Assembly (NCBI GenBank): GCA_016933955.1 | Contig: JAFGTT010000036.1 | Span: forward strand, 124,001-188,000 | Origin: Candidatus Zixiibacteriota bacterium | GTDB lineage: Bacteria > Zixibacteria > MSB-5A5 > GN15 > PGXB01 | Reading direction: 5' to 3' | DNA: 64,000 bases | In this document: positions 37,901-46,345 of the stretch, in pieces | Position numbering within the stretch: the stretch's first letter is position 1 | Layout: the number at the start of each line of letters is the position of its first letter | Made by a program: the position numbers and the translations under genes | The notes under the pieces: model-generated | Seen by the model: the letters and a program-made list of their open reading frames with translations, nothing else | Database searches by the model: none | What the model was told of the DNA's origin: nothing

Positions 37901-40109
37901 TTATTCCAAGGAGGATTTCCTTGAATACCGGGTCAGTATCACCGACCTGTTCCATCCCGATGACAGCGATTCCGTTTATGAGACAATCAACCGGGCTCTT
38001 GAAAAATGCCGGCCGTATCATCTGGTTTATCGTATTCGCCATAAATCCGGGCAATGGCGATGGATTGAGGAATTCGGACAGGGAATCTTTAACGAAAACC
38101 GGTTGATGCATCTGGAAGGCTTTATGCACGATGTCACGGGTCGCAAAGAGGCCGAGGATGCAATTCGGCAATCCGAGCAACGGTATCAGCAACTTTTCGT
38201 GGGGGTTCTGGAGGGTATCGGCGCGGCCGATGAGAACGAGGTCATTCAGTACTGCAATCCGGCCTTTGCCAGGATTTTCGATGAGGAATCGCCGGAGAAA
38301 ATGATCGGGAAATGCCTGCTGGATTATTTTTCCGAGGAAAGCCGTCATTTTATAATGGCTCAGAACGAAATCCGCCGGAAGAATCAGAAATCCCAGTATA
38401 TTATCGATATCACCACCGGGCTGAAAAACGAAAAAAGTATCATGGTATCAGCCTCACCGCGATTCGATGAAGACAGCAAATTTATCGGGTCTTTCGCCGC
38501 CGTACTCGATATCAGCGAACGACGCCGGACCGACCAGGCCCTGCAGGAAAGCGAGGAACGGCTGGCCATGGCGCTCGAGGCGACTTCGGACGGTCTCTGG
38601 GACTGGAATATTAAAACCGGCAAAATATATTATGCCCCGCGATTCTATACCATGCTCGGTTATGAACCTTATGAATTCATTCCAAGTTATGATTCCTGGA
38701 GTAATATGCTTCACCCCGATGATTTGAATATGGTCAATGAAACGATCCGTGATTGCGTGGATAGGAATAATGACGGTTTTCATATGGAATTTCGGATGAA
38801 AACCAAATCCGATGAATATCGCTGGATTCTCAGCCGTGGTAAGGTGGTTGAGCGCGATCCCGAAGGTTCATTGGTTCGAATGGTCGGCACCCATGTCGAT
38901 ATTACCGACCGTAAATTCGAGGAGGAACAGAAGCAGAAATTGATGGAGAAACTCAGCCGGGCCGAAAAAATGGAATCTCTCGGTCTTCTGGCCGGGGGCG
39001 TGGCTCATGATCTGAATAATATCCTGACACCGATCGTAGCCTATCCCGATCTGATTCTACCCAAGTTGCCGCCCGACAGCCCGGCCGTTAAACAGGTTCA
39101 GCGGATGGGAAAATCGGCGCAGGAAGCGGTGGCTGTAATTCAGGACCTTTTGACTCTGGCCCGCCGCGGGCGCTACATCATGCAACCGACCGATCTCAAT
39201 GAAGTAGTTAAAAATTACCTCGATTCACCTAATTTCATCAGACTTCGTGAAGACTGCCCTAAAATAGAATTCCGGCATTTGCTGGAGGAGAACCTGCCGG
39301 CCATAGTCGGCTCCGCGACGCATCTGTCCAAGATTATTATGAACCTGGTGGTCAACGCTTTCGATGCCATGCCCGATGGCGGGGAATTACATATCTCGAC
39401 CGGACTCGAAACCGTCGATGATCACGGGACGGTGCATGAACGTGTTCCCGACGGCGATTATGTCGTTGTCCGGATCAAGGATACCGGAATGGGAATCGAG
39501 GAAAACCTGGTCGATAAAATATTCGAACCGTACTATTCCAGTAAAAAAATCGGCCGATCCGGAAGCGGTCTGGGCCTCTCGGTGGTTTACGGGATATTAA
39601 AAGACCATAATGCCCATTATGATATTATCTCCGAAGTTGGTCATGGCACCGAATTCGCTCTGTATTTTCCCGCTACCCGTGAATACGTGAATAAAACCGA
39701 CGCAAAGAAAAAAGATCTTGGCGGAGATGAGACTATCCTGCTGGTCGAGGATTGCGATGAGCACCGGGAAATAACGGTGCAGTTGATTGCAAGTATGGGT
39801 TACCGGGTCAGCGCAGTATCATCCGGCAAAGAGGCCCTGGAATATCTTAAAAATCACCGGGTCGATTTGATGGTTATGGATATGATTATGGAACCGGGAA
39901 TGGACGGACTGGACACCTTCAAATCGATAAAGGCCATTAATCCCGATCAGAAGGCTATCATGGTCACCGGTTATGCTCCATCCGAGCGGGTTAAACAAAT
40001 GCAGGAGCTTGGAGCCGGAGAATTGGTCAAGAAACCATACTCGCGTGATACCCTGGCCGGGGCGATCCGCAACGAATTGGATCGAAAAGTGCCGGAACCG
40101 GTTTCCTGA
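34947..40109 (+). CDS. hybrid histidine kinase with ten PAS domains and receiver
   Basis: A 1720-residue cytoplasmic sensor without membrane helices. I count ten successive PAS domains between about 55 and 1320, most followed by a PAC-like ending (DIT..K.AE.AL or similar). Two (about 690-800 and 1205-1320) are of the PAS_3 type with a WDWD/WDWN start. The HisKA helix has the phosphoacceptor His1354 in GGVAHDLNNI. The HATPase has N (MNLVVNAFDA), G1 (DTGMGI) and G2 (GSGLGLSVV) boxes. The C-terminal receiver has Asp1645 (MVMDMI). Domains mostly share 25-35% similarity by eye, so they are old duplications. No partner regulator lies next to it. Confidence 0.93.
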   Translation: MEKKIKIKTSNNNISDLREILRKSGFTIVEEPGPDRVEKDDHYLAVSRTEDFIPDEPLSGDHFRLTTLIDTVEEGIVLTDIQGLIDIINPAALQMAGLSEEESLGKGLIDVLNIIDRGQNLTIESIVERILGSGETVTFSGECFLIAADKSQIEIQGTFSPIRDGNNQITGILGVFRNVTEINLCEKEIADSETKFRLIFEHAPDALYVTDIYGTFIDGNKRAEDLIGYKKEDLIGKKHIQSNLLAPFEVTRAAILMAKNISGRATGPDEFILRRKDGSRLDLEISTVPIRIEGKIHILAIARDITDRKRADDALRLSEKKYRQLYETMLDGFVMTDTNGNIFECNQAYCKMLGYSREELLRMSYLNLIPPQWHTRQKERISYGRRGNRLSEIYEIEYIHKNGTVFPVEIRTQFLRDDYGNPSGTWAVVRDISERKKTEKILRENEIIFRTLTDITSSAIFVIQDDYFRYVNPAGLHLFGYSWEELEKIPFWEVVHPDFRQMVKERGQARQQGRKMPPHYELKIVNPKRGELWLDLRADNMQYHDRPATLGTAYDITPWKKAETALRRSEEEYRLLVENASDAIIVAQDNILKYFNRRLMEITGYSKLELTDRPLADLIHPDDRAMVIDRHQRRLAGDKIEESYFFRSVHKNGQIHWIENKAVIIEWAGRPASLNFLSDITDRKQAEDKSQASEKRLELALASANLGLWDWDLSTGRMEIDHRTAGILGYGPEEFINTPGFWNSLIHPDDTRMSGAVLKLHLEGRTSHYEDEYRMKRKDGEYKWIRINGKIVGRDNNNQPLRMVGIFQDITIHKKAEEALKQSQEKYRTIVSNTLDLIFSCDSKGIITFVSPQVAGYGYTPEEVIGHKMSDFIHPNDIERVMHDFSEMIKTGQEFPSEFRLVNKYGNLHYVEERARIVREGDRIIQITGVVRDIGERKIAEKALVESENRFRMLAENLPGAAYLCHNDSKYTMMYLNDRIKDLTGYSKEDFLEYRVSITDLFHPDDSDSVYETINRALEKCRPYHLVYRIRHKSGQWRWIEEFGQGIFNENRLMHLEGFMHDVTGRKEAEDAIRQSEQRYQQLFVGVLEGIGAADENEVIQYCNPAFARIFDEESPEKMIGKCLLDYFSEESRHFIMAQNEIRRKNQKSQYIIDITTGLKNEKSIMVSASPRFDEDSKFIGSFAAVLDISERRRTDQALQESEERLAMALEATSDGLWDWNIKTGKIYYAPRFYTMLGYEPYEFIPSYDSWSNMLHPDDLNMVNETIRDCVDRNNDGFHMEFRMKTKSDEYRWILSRGKVVERDPEGSLVRMVGTHVDITDRKFEEEQKQKLMEKLSRAEKMESLGLLAGGVAHDLNNILTPIVAYPDLILPKLPPDSPAVKQVQRMGKSAQEAVAVIQDLLTLARRGRYIMQPTDLNEVVKNYLDSPNFIRLREDCPKIEFRHLLEENLPAIVGSATHLSKIIMNLVVNAFDAMPDGGELHISTGLETVDDHGTVHERVPDGDYVVVRIKDTGMGIEENLVDKIFEPYYSSKKIGRSGSGLGLSVVYGILKDHNAHYDIISEVGHGTEFALYFPATREYVNKTDAKKKDLGGDETILLVEDCDEHREITVQLIASMGYRVSAVSSGKEALEYLKNHRVDLMVMDMIMEPGMDGLDTFKSIKAINPDQKAIMVTGYAPSERVKQMQELGAGELVKKPYSRDTLAGAIRNELDRKVPEPVS

Positions 40110-40122
40110 TCAATCGCCAAGA

Positions 40123-40539
40123 TCATTCAGTCGAAATTTTAACCCGCTCCCGGTCGCTATCGACATCGATACTGGTATCGGAGAGGGCGGCCAGTATCTT
40201 CTCGATTTTATCCAATTTCAATTCATTCAGATCGATCTCGATTCCGTTTTCACTTAGAGCCCGGCTGACACTGGATTTGGCATCACCTGGAATAATTTTG
40301 CCCAGTTTGACACCGGCCCGAATAATTTGAAGGGGTATCTTTATGTTGACATGTTCTCCATCGTGCCCTTCTTTGGGCTCCACCAGCACCCGGAGGTATT
40401 TGGCCCGGCAGCCCGAGTAGCTTTTGTTGTCCGATTTTGTCTCCCCTTCGCCCAGCGCCTCAATCAATCTTTCGGCTTCATCGGCATTGATTTTTCCCTG
40501 TGCCAGCAGGTTCAATATTTGACGGCGTTCTTCTGACAT
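40123..40539 (-). CDS. SHOCT-like domain protein
   Basis: A 138-residue soluble protein. The N-terminal 35 residues (RRQILNLLAQGKINADEAERLIEAL) form a SHOCT-like two-helix motif found at the start of YvlB/LiaX-type envelope stress proteins. The rest (YLRVLVEPKEG...VNIKIPLQIIRAGVKLGKIIP) is a short domain with strand-rich beginning and helical end, common in such proteins next to DUF2089 genes. It is the last gene of a set with 40552-40782 and 40801-41172, both of which carry the same helix motif. Confidence 0.75.
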   Translation of the reverse strand: MSEERRQILNLLAQGKINADEAERLIEALGEGETKSDNKSYSGCRAKYLRVLVEPKEGHDGEHVNIKIPLQIIRAGVKLGKIIPGDAKSSVSRALSENGIEIDLNELKLDKIEKILAALSDTSIDVDSDRERVKISTE

Positions 40540-40551
40540 TTCTGTCTCCTT

Positions 40552-40782
40552 TCATAAAAATGGGTTTAATATGTCAAAACTATTTTCACGGAGGGGTGGG
40601 AACGATCTATCGGATTCCCAAATTGGCCGGACCGAATAAAGCAGGTGACTGATTTCCCGGTTCGGCGGAAGCACACATTCCACCGGCATAGTCAGGTTTC
40701 CCCGCAAATACATCTCCGCTGTAGCCACATCGATTCGGCCGCAAGCCAGAAGTTCCAGAGCAAGCATTTTACTGTTTGACAT
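40552..40782 (-). CDS. small protein with SHOCT-like N-terminus
   Basis: A 76-residue protein, start supported by GGGGAG 7 bases upstream of the ATG. Residues 5-26 (KMLALELLACGRIDVATAEMYL) repeat the Leu/Gly/Ile/Ala/Glu pattern of the SHOCT-like helices in both neighbours. The remainder is unrecognised and ends in SFDILNPFL. It lies 12 bases before the next gene and 18 bases after the DUF2089 gene, so the three are one operon. Confidence 0.65.
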   Translation of the reverse strand: MSNSKMLALELLACGRIDVATAEMYLRGNLTMPVECVLPPNREISHLLYSVRPIWESDRSFPPLRENSFDILNPFL

Positions 40783-40800
40783 TGCATCAACTCCCCATTG

Positions 40801-41172
40801 TTATCGTTTTTGTTCCCGAAGCATCTTTATAGCCTGCTCGGCGGTGATTTCGCCGCGCTCGAGACGGTCGAGAGTTTCACTTCGGGCCGGCGCCGATTCG
40901 ATTTTGACAAAATCAAGCTTCTCGGCAATCCGGTTAAGACGGTTTTTAACAGTCGGATAACTTATCCCGAAAAATTCTTCCATCTGCTTGATAGAACCAT
41001 GGCAGCGCACGAAGGCCGCCGCAAAAACCTGATCCTCGTCGGTCAAACAAGCCAGGGGAGGTAATTCGAATTCCCCTTCGATAGCAATACCGCTTTCTTT
41101 AAGTCGTATCCGTTCGATAATCACCGCCTCGCCCCGGGTCATTCTTTGTAGTTCCTGCCAGTCTTTTATCAT
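40801..41172 (-). CDS. DUF2089 family regulator
   Basis: A DNA-binding-like protein of about 123 residues. The DUF2089 helix-turn-helix is clear: TDEDQVFAAAFVRCHGSIKQMEEFFGISYPTVKNRLNRI. A C-terminal SHOCT-like end follows (DRLERGEITAEQAIKMLRE). I chose the ATG at 41172 because GAGGG lies at the right distance; the upstream in-frame ATG at 41196 lacks such a site and would add 8 residues. DUF2089 genes often accompany SHOCT/YvlB-like genes, and it probably regulates its own operon. Confidence 0.8.
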   Translation of the reverse strand: MIKDWQELQRMTRGEAVIIERIRLKESGIAIEGEFELPPLACLTDEDQVFAAAFVRCHGSIKQMEEFFGISYPTVKNRLNRIAEKLDFVKIESAPARSETLDRLERGEITAEQAIKMLREQKR

Positions 41173-41241
41173 TTCTTTTCCCTCATTTATTTTCATTTAT
41201 TCTCACCATTCTATACTAAATATAATTAATATTGTTTCATC

Positions 41242-41272
41242 ATTATATTAATTAATTTAATATTATTGTCAA
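41242..41272 (-). promoter_or_regulatory. probable promoter of the DUF2089-SHOCT operon
   Basis: Minus strand TTGACA (41267-41272) and TATAAT (41242-41247) are both perfect hexamers but 19 bp apart, longer than optimal. An activator could compensate. The surrounding 100 bases are extremely AT-rich and contain interleaved inverted repeats of TATTATTG type. Confidence 0.5.
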
Positions 41273-41390
41273 TAATAATTGATAATATTTATTCGTTTTT
41301 ATTGTGAAAAATGGCTTGATATCGGTTATTCTATTGTCTGGCAGTAATATAGATTAATTTTCCCGGAATTGCCTGATATGCGGCAGTTTT

Positions 41391-42194
41391 TTATTTATTT
41401 TTCTTCCGACGAGTAAAAAGCAATCCTGACCAGGTTTTATCGATGGAGCAAATTTTATAATCGACCAGGCCGGAGTCAAGGCCTATTTTACGAACTTCGT
41501 TCTGGGTCAGATCACCGGCTACCCCGGTTCCCTTTTTGGACCAGGCAATCCAGAGGCCGCCCTTTTCCGACATGGAGCGAGCTTTTTTAACAAGGTCATT
41601 CGATAATACTGCTTTATCGGCGACAAACCAGATGATCAGATCAGATTTTCCGGGGCCGAGCCGTTTTTTCACTTTGACATTATCCGGAAGTTTACCAAGG
41701 GAGGATATAAAATCATCAGGGGGATCGATCAAACCCAGGGTTGAGTTCGATTTGATACCCAGCTTTTTGACCAGCGGTGTTCCAATATAGGCATCCATGA
41801 TGGATTTCGGTCTAACCGGATCCTCGGGCGGCGAGGCTATCGCCCCGGCAATGGCCACATTGATTTTATCCCAGGAAGAATAGAGCGCATCGGGCAGGAG
41901 AGTTTTGATTTTCTCGACTTTGGATGGTTCGCCTTCGATAAAAATCAGGGGGATATTCCGTGTGGTTTTTTTCTGCCTTAAGGCCATTCCGAGATCGCGT
42001 CCCTGCGATGGCATCCGGGTCAGGTCGATCAAGACGGCATCATACTGCTCATTCAGCAGTTTTCGATATTCGGCCTGATCGATCAGTCTAAAAACGATCT
42101 CATAACCGGCCTTTTTTAATATTTGAATCTTCTTTTGGGCTTCCTCTTTGTTCCAGTGTATCAGACGGACTTTGTATGGCGGTTTTTTTTTCAT
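41391..42194 (-). CDS. receiver-like domain fused to DUF3052
   Basis: A 267-residue soluble protein. Residues about 6-115 have a CheY-like layout (VRLIHWN, VLIDLTRMPSQGRDLGMALRQ, IPLIFIEGEPSKVEKI) with a central Asp in VLIDLT. The acidic pair at strand 1 and the final Lys are not evident, so it may not be phosphorylated. Residues about 135-265 are a DUF3052 domain (PLVKKLGIKSNSTLGLIDPP... DLIIWFV... GLWIAWSKKGTGVAGDLTQNEVR..GL), usually a stand-alone protein of unknown function. The fusion is uncommon as far as I know. It lies upstream of the DUF2089 set, separated by an AT-rich spacer. Confidence 0.8.
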   Translation of the reverse strand: MKKKPPYKVRLIHWNKEEAQKKIQILKKAGYEIVFRLIDQAEYRKLLNEQYDAVLIDLTRMPSQGRDLGMALRQKKTTRNIPLIFIEGEPSKVEKIKTLLPDALYSSWDKINVAIAGAIASPPEDPVRPKSIMDAYIGTPLVKKLGIKSNSTLGLIDPPDDFISSLGKLPDNVKVKKRLGPGKSDLIIWFVADKAVLSNDLVKKARSMSEKGGLWIAWSKKGTGVAGDLTQNEVRKIGLDSGLVDYKICSIDKTWSGLLFTRRKKNK

Positions 42195-42255
42195 GGTACA
42201 AGAACTTGGCCGGAAGATTTCTATGTTATTCGATCCCGATGATTCTTTTATAATT

Positions 42256-43239
42256 TCAAGTATTTTTGCGAATTGAAATTATGGTTTCCTCAATTGCATT
42301 TCTTATTGGCGTATAGGTGATCCCCAGTTCTTTTTCGGCTTTTGATCCATCGGCTACAAATTCCGCCTTCATCACTCGCATCTGGTCCGTGGCCATTCCC
42401 CATAACGGCGGCTTTTTGATAATATTCGCCAGAATAGTCAGCAACCGGGCGTTGATCATTGTCAGAAAATCAGGCATTCGTATTCCGGGTAAGGCCACAC
42501 CGGCAATTTCACTTACCATTCGGTTTATTTCGCCGAAAGTCAAACATTGATTTCCTATTATATATTTCTCGCCAAAATTATTTTCTTTTTCCGCCGCCTT
42601 AATAATGGCTTCGGCCACGTCCTCAACATGCACAAAAGTGAATCTTTTATTTTCGAAAACCGTGGCCGGGAGCCTTTTATTTATCAGGCGTGCAATATAT
42701 TGCCCGGTTGCTTTGGTGTCACCCGGGCCGAGGACCGCCACCGGATAGATCATGACCAGCGGTAGATGTCGCTCCTTATACAGCTTCCAGGCGATCAAAT
42801 CCCCTTCGTACTTAGTCCGGAAGTACTCGGAAAAGCGTTTCGGACCAACCGGGCTTTCCTCGGAAAAAGGAATTTCGGACGGTCGGCCGAAAATGCCCGC
42901 CGTACTGACATGAACCACCTTGTCAATCCCCATTTCCAGCGCCGCTTCCATAACCTTTCTCGTACCTTCGACATTCACTTCATAGTATATTCGAGGGTCG
43001 CGTTCCCAAAAGGAGTACACATTGGCGAGATTGAGCACCCGGTTGCACCCGGTCATGGCTTTTATCAGAGTATCCTTATCGGTAACATCACCTATAAACA
43101 ATTCAATTTCGCGCTCGGCCAAAGCCCTGGTCCGACTGGTTTTTCGAACCAGACAGCGCAGACGGTATCCTTTCGGGATTAATCTGCGTATAAGGCAAGT
43201 GCCAATAAATCCCGTTGCACCTGTGACGAGTATTTTCAA
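42256..43239 (-). CDS. NAD(P)-dependent epimerase/dehydratase (extended SDR)
   Basis: A 327-residue Rossmann-fold protein. The cofactor motif is GATGFIGTCLIRRL at residues 7-20, and the catalytic YxxxK is YFRTKYEGD with an upstream Ser in HVSTAGIFG. The pattern (NVEGTRKVMEAALEMGIDKVVHVSTAG) is that of the dihydroflavonol-reductase/HpnA-like group. HpnA acts in hopanoid-linked sugar or lipid metabolism, but no hopanoid genes adjoin, so the substrate is unknown. Confidence 0.87.
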   Translation of the reverse strand: MKILVTGATGFIGTCLIRRLIPKGYRLRCLVRKTSRTRALAEREIELFIGDVTDKDTLIKAMTGCNRVLNLANVYSFWERDPRIYYEVNVEGTRKVMEAALEMGIDKVVHVSTAGIFGRPSEIPFSEESPVGPKRFSEYFRTKYEGDLIAWKLYKERHLPLVMIYPVAVLGPGDTKATGQYIARLINKRLPATVFENKRFTFVHVEDVAEAIIKAAEKENNFGEKYIIGNQCLTFGEINRMVSEIAGVALPGIRMPDFLTMINARLLTILANIIKKPPLWGMATDQMRVMKAEFVADGSKAEKELGITYTPIRNAIEETIISIRKNT

Positions 43240-43587
43240 AATCTCTCCGATCCGGGTGAGTGGTTTTCATGTTGCGGAGAACTGCCGTCAGACAGCCGCT
43301 GATATTATACCCATTATGATAATTATTAAATTCCTATTAGCAATCGAAATCCGAATACAAAACACATGATGGATTATATCAGGCGAAATGGCAATTACAA
43401 AATCATGCTAAAAAAGCCCACATATTTGCGGTGGGTGGATTAGAATATAAACGCTTCAGGGAATTGGGGGATATATTTTAAGATGGAATGGTATCACTCT
43501 GCAACAAACCTGTTGACAGGGCGTATCAACAGGTATATAAAAGGTAATGAACGGTCGTTTAAATCGAACTTAAGCGGAAGTTCCCCC

Positions 43588-44616
43588 ATGAGCACACCGA
43601 GGATGTTATTTGCCGCCTTGTTAATGATGGCCATTACGGCCTCAGTCGGTCAACCACAAACCGGAGAGGGACTCATGGATCAACCGGTCAAAAAGCAACA
43701 ACCGCCGAAAGCGACCATTATTTTTGCCGTCTTTGCCGCCAATGATGAAGAATTGAATAATATTTGTTACCTCGCCGAAAGTATCCGTCAATTCGGAGGG
43801 AGATTCCGCGAGGCGCCGATCCGGGTATATACGCCCGATAACACCACAATGACCGATTCCACCCTGAAGAATAAACTGTCCTCACTCGGGATTGAATTTA
43901 AAACCGTCTCAGTCCCGAAGGAATCGCATTGGTTTTATTATGCCGGTAAAGTATACGCCGCCGCCCGGGCGGAAACGGAGGCGGTCGGGAAAACCGAAGT
44001 CCTGATCTGGATGGATGAGGATACCATTGTTCTGGAGGAACCGGAGAAATTCAAGCTTGATCCGCAAATTGGTTTTGCTTACCGGCCGGTCATGCATAAT
44101 CGTTCCGGCTCGCCTTATTCCCAACCGCCCGATAAATTCTGGGAAAGGATATACCGGCTTCTGGAAATCGATGACAGCCTGTTATTTTCCATGGTTACTC
44201 CGGCCGACAAACAGACCATTCGGGCTTATTTCAACGCGGGATTGCTGGTAGTCAGACCCGAACATGGTATTCTCCGCAACTGGGCGACCGGATTTAAAAT
44301 TCTCTACAGCGATCCGATTCTGGCCGAGATGTGCCGCAACAATGTCACTCATCGCATTTTCCTGCATCAAACCGCCCTGGTTGGAGCTCTCAAATTACTG
44401 GACCGAAAACAGATGATGGAACTGCCGGAAGACTATAACTATCCGTTGTTTTTCCATCGTATGTTCGAGGCGGCCGGAGAATTCGAGTCGATTGAAGGGA
44501 TTGTCACCCTTCGCTATGATGTTTATTTTCGCGATCCGGATCCGGATTGGGCCTCGAAATTGAAAGGCTCACCGGGGAAAATCGCCTGGCTGGCCGAGCG
44601 TCTCGGTCGAAAATAA
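43588..44616 (+). CDS. exported glycosyltransferase-like (GT-A fold) protein
   Basis: About 342 residues. The ATG at 43588 is chosen because a signal peptide begins there (MLFAALLMMAITASVG). An in-frame ATG at 43483 would add 35 hydrophilic residues. After a short linker, residues resemble GT8-type enzymes: a first strand (TIIFAVFAANDEELNNICYLAESI), a central DxD-like WMDEDTIV and later FNAGLLVVRPE. GT8 enzymes use nucleotide sugars in the cytoplasm, so a signal peptide is unexpected. Either the domain has a different periplasmic role, or the N-terminal segment is a membrane anchor with the domain inside. Confidence 0.65.
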   Translation: MSTPRMLFAALLMMAITASVGQPQTGEGLMDQPVKKQQPPKATIIFAVFAANDEELNNICYLAESIRQFGGRFREAPIRVYTPDNTTMTDSTLKNKLSSLGIEFKTVSVPKESHWFYYAGKVYAAARAETEAVGKTEVLIWMDEDTIVLEEPEKFKLDPQIGFAYRPVMHNRSGSPYSQPPDKFWERIYRLLEIDDSLLFSMVTPADKQTIRAYFNAGLLVVRPEHGILRNWATGFKILYSDPILAEMCRNNVTHRIFLHQTALVGALKLLDRKQMMELPEDYNYPLFFHRMFEAAGEFESIEGIVTLRYDVYFRDPDPDWASKLKGSPGKIAWLAERLGRK

Positions 44617-44658
44617 ATTCCTGATAATCATTAAAAGACTCGGCGGATGGATTCCTGG

Positions 44659-45486
44659 TTACCATGTCAACAAACGGTGGCTTTCAGGCGAGATTTTTAC
44701 CCAGTTTTTTTGGCACCGTTCGCTGACTTCGTTTAAATTATAAACTTCCCAGTTTAGACCTATCCGATTGCATAAATTCAGCAACTCATCCCGGCATCTT
44801 AAAGCATCTTCCAGATTCCTCACACGGCCGGAAAACACTCTGGTAAGAGTCTTCAGATAAATATGCTCCGGAATGGTTTTTTCTTCCAGATGGTAGAAAA
44901 GCCATTTAGAAATGAATGGCTCAAAAACCTTGTTTTTGGCGTAAATCCAGAGGATTATAGACTGGACGGCGCGGCCCAGGGCGTCGACCACATTATAAAG
45001 GCTTCCCCGGGTGGCCCACATATCCGGAAAGAAAACCAGGTATTCGTGGATCTCACGGTGATAACGCGCCATCAGCTTTTTCTGTTCCCGATCCGGATAA
45101 ACGAGTTTGCTTTTAAGAAGATCTCTGATTCGATTGTCGGAATCATATAAGATTTGCGAATTCTGGCGATCCCATCGCATCACCTGGGTCCAGTAGGCCG
45201 ACGGCGATTTGGCCTTCAGGGCTTTTTCATATGTTCTCACCACAATATCATAGCTAATGCCTTTGTACTCAATCCAGCCGATACTCACCAGCCGGTCGAT
45301 ATTTTTAACATGCTCCCTGTTTGCATAGACGATGAGATCCAGATCGGAATGCCTGTCTCCAAAACGGCGACCGATGGAACCGGTTCCGAGGATACCGACC
45401 ACTCCATTGAGGCGTGAAATCTTATCGGTTATTGTCCGCCCGGCTTTCAAAAAAGTCTGATAGCGGTTGGTTCCTTTATATGGCAT
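44659..45486 (-). CDS. nucleotidyltransferase domain protein
   Basis: A 275-residue protein with the minimal pol-beta nucleotidyltransferase motif GTGSIGRRFGDRHSDLDLIVY: the GS pair and a DxD. This is as in aminoglycoside adenylyltransferases and related enzymes. The C-terminal part is helical (YHREIHEYLVFFPDMWATRGSLYNVVDALGRAVQSIILWIYAKN) and resembles the substrate-binding helices of that group. The target (drug, protein or RNA) cannot be inferred. It is a single gene. Confidence 0.75.
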   Translation of the reverse strand: MPYKGTNRYQTFLKAGRTITDKISRLNGVVGILGTGSIGRRFGDRHSDLDLIVYANREHVKNIDRLVSIGWIEYKGISYDIVVRTYEKALKAKSPSAYWTQVMRWDRQNSQILYDSDNRIRDLLKSKLVYPDREQKKLMARYHREIHEYLVFFPDMWATRGSLYNVVDALGRAVQSIILWIYAKNKVFEPFISKWLFYHLEEKTIPEHIYLKTLTRVFSGRVRNLEDALRCRDELLNLCNRIGLNWEVYNLNEVSERCQKNWVKISPESHRLLTW

Positions 45487-45595
45487 TGATGATCGCCTCC
45501 TTTATGATAATAAGCAGGAATATTATTAATCCATTCCAACGATGACAGACAATATCTTAAAGGTCGGACCAAACTCAATCCCGAATTACCGCCGG

Positions 45596-46135
45596 TCAGC
45601 TTTCAATACCCTTGCGCGCCTCGACTCCGCCAGTGTAATAGTGTTTGATTTCCAGCATTTCGGTAACCAGATCGGCCCGCTCGATAAGCCGCGGATCAGC
45701 ATAACGCCCGGTTATGACCAGCTCGATGTCGGGCGGTTTGGAGTCGATTAGTTTTAATAAATCATCGACCGGGAATAACCTGAAATAGACTGCGATATTG
45801 GCTTCATCGAGGATAACCAGCTTATATTCCCCGGAGGCGATGATTTTGCCGACTTCCTCGAGACCGGAGCGCGCCAGCCGGATATCCTCCTCTTCAGGTT
45901 CCTGCCGGATAAAACATCGCCGTCCGTATTGCCTGACCGTGATCAAATCGGAGAATTTCGAAAGGGCATCGATTTCGCTGTATTTCATCCCTTTAACGAA
46001 TTGACCGATAAAGACTTTCAAACCGGCACCGGCGGCTCTAAGAGCCAGACCGAGGGCCGCAGTTGTTTTTCCCTTGCCGTTCCCGGTATAAACCTGTATA
46101 TAACCGCGTTTCCAGGAACCCTTATCGGTCATCAT
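45596..46135 (-). CDS. cobO: cob(I)yrinic acid a,c-diamide adenosyltransferase
   Basis: A 179-residue CobO/BtuR-type enzyme that adenosylates corrinoids with ATP. The P-loop is at the N-terminus (VYTGNGKGKTTAALGLALRAAG) and the later VILDEANIAVYF and ELVITGRYADPRLIERADLVTEM are typical. It can act in B12 synthesis or salvage. No other cobalamin genes or cobalamin riboswitch lie nearby, so a salvage role is possible. Confidence 0.96.
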   Translation of the reverse strand: MMTDKGSWKRGYIQVYTGNGKGKTTAALGLALRAAGAGLKVFIGQFVKGMKYSEIDALSKFSDLITVRQYGRRCFIRQEPEEEDIRLARSGLEEVGKIIASGEYKLVILDEANIAVYFRLFPVDDLLKLIDSKPPDIELVITGRYADPRLIERADLVTEMLEIKHYYTGGVEARKGIES

Positions 46136-46345
46136 CGGTCACTCTCCCGGATTGGATTTAAAATTATTGATTCCGGAGTTCAATATATCAGATTGACGGA
46201 TGTTCGGCAAGATGGATCACATATTATATCCAATCACATGGACACCCAAGTGACCATTTAAGAACTATTTGGCAAATCCGGGGTAAAATTCAAAAGAAAA
46301 AAATTTTTGTTACTCAGGAACCCTTAAAAGCATCTGTTTAGGTAG

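Noticed and set aside
46136-46345. Cobalamin riboswitch before cobO, and an ECF promoter (GGAACC at 46317) before the sigma gene.
   Set aside because: No B12-box-like core is present. The GGAACC box lies only 24 bases before the start codon and no -10 element with proper spacing fits.
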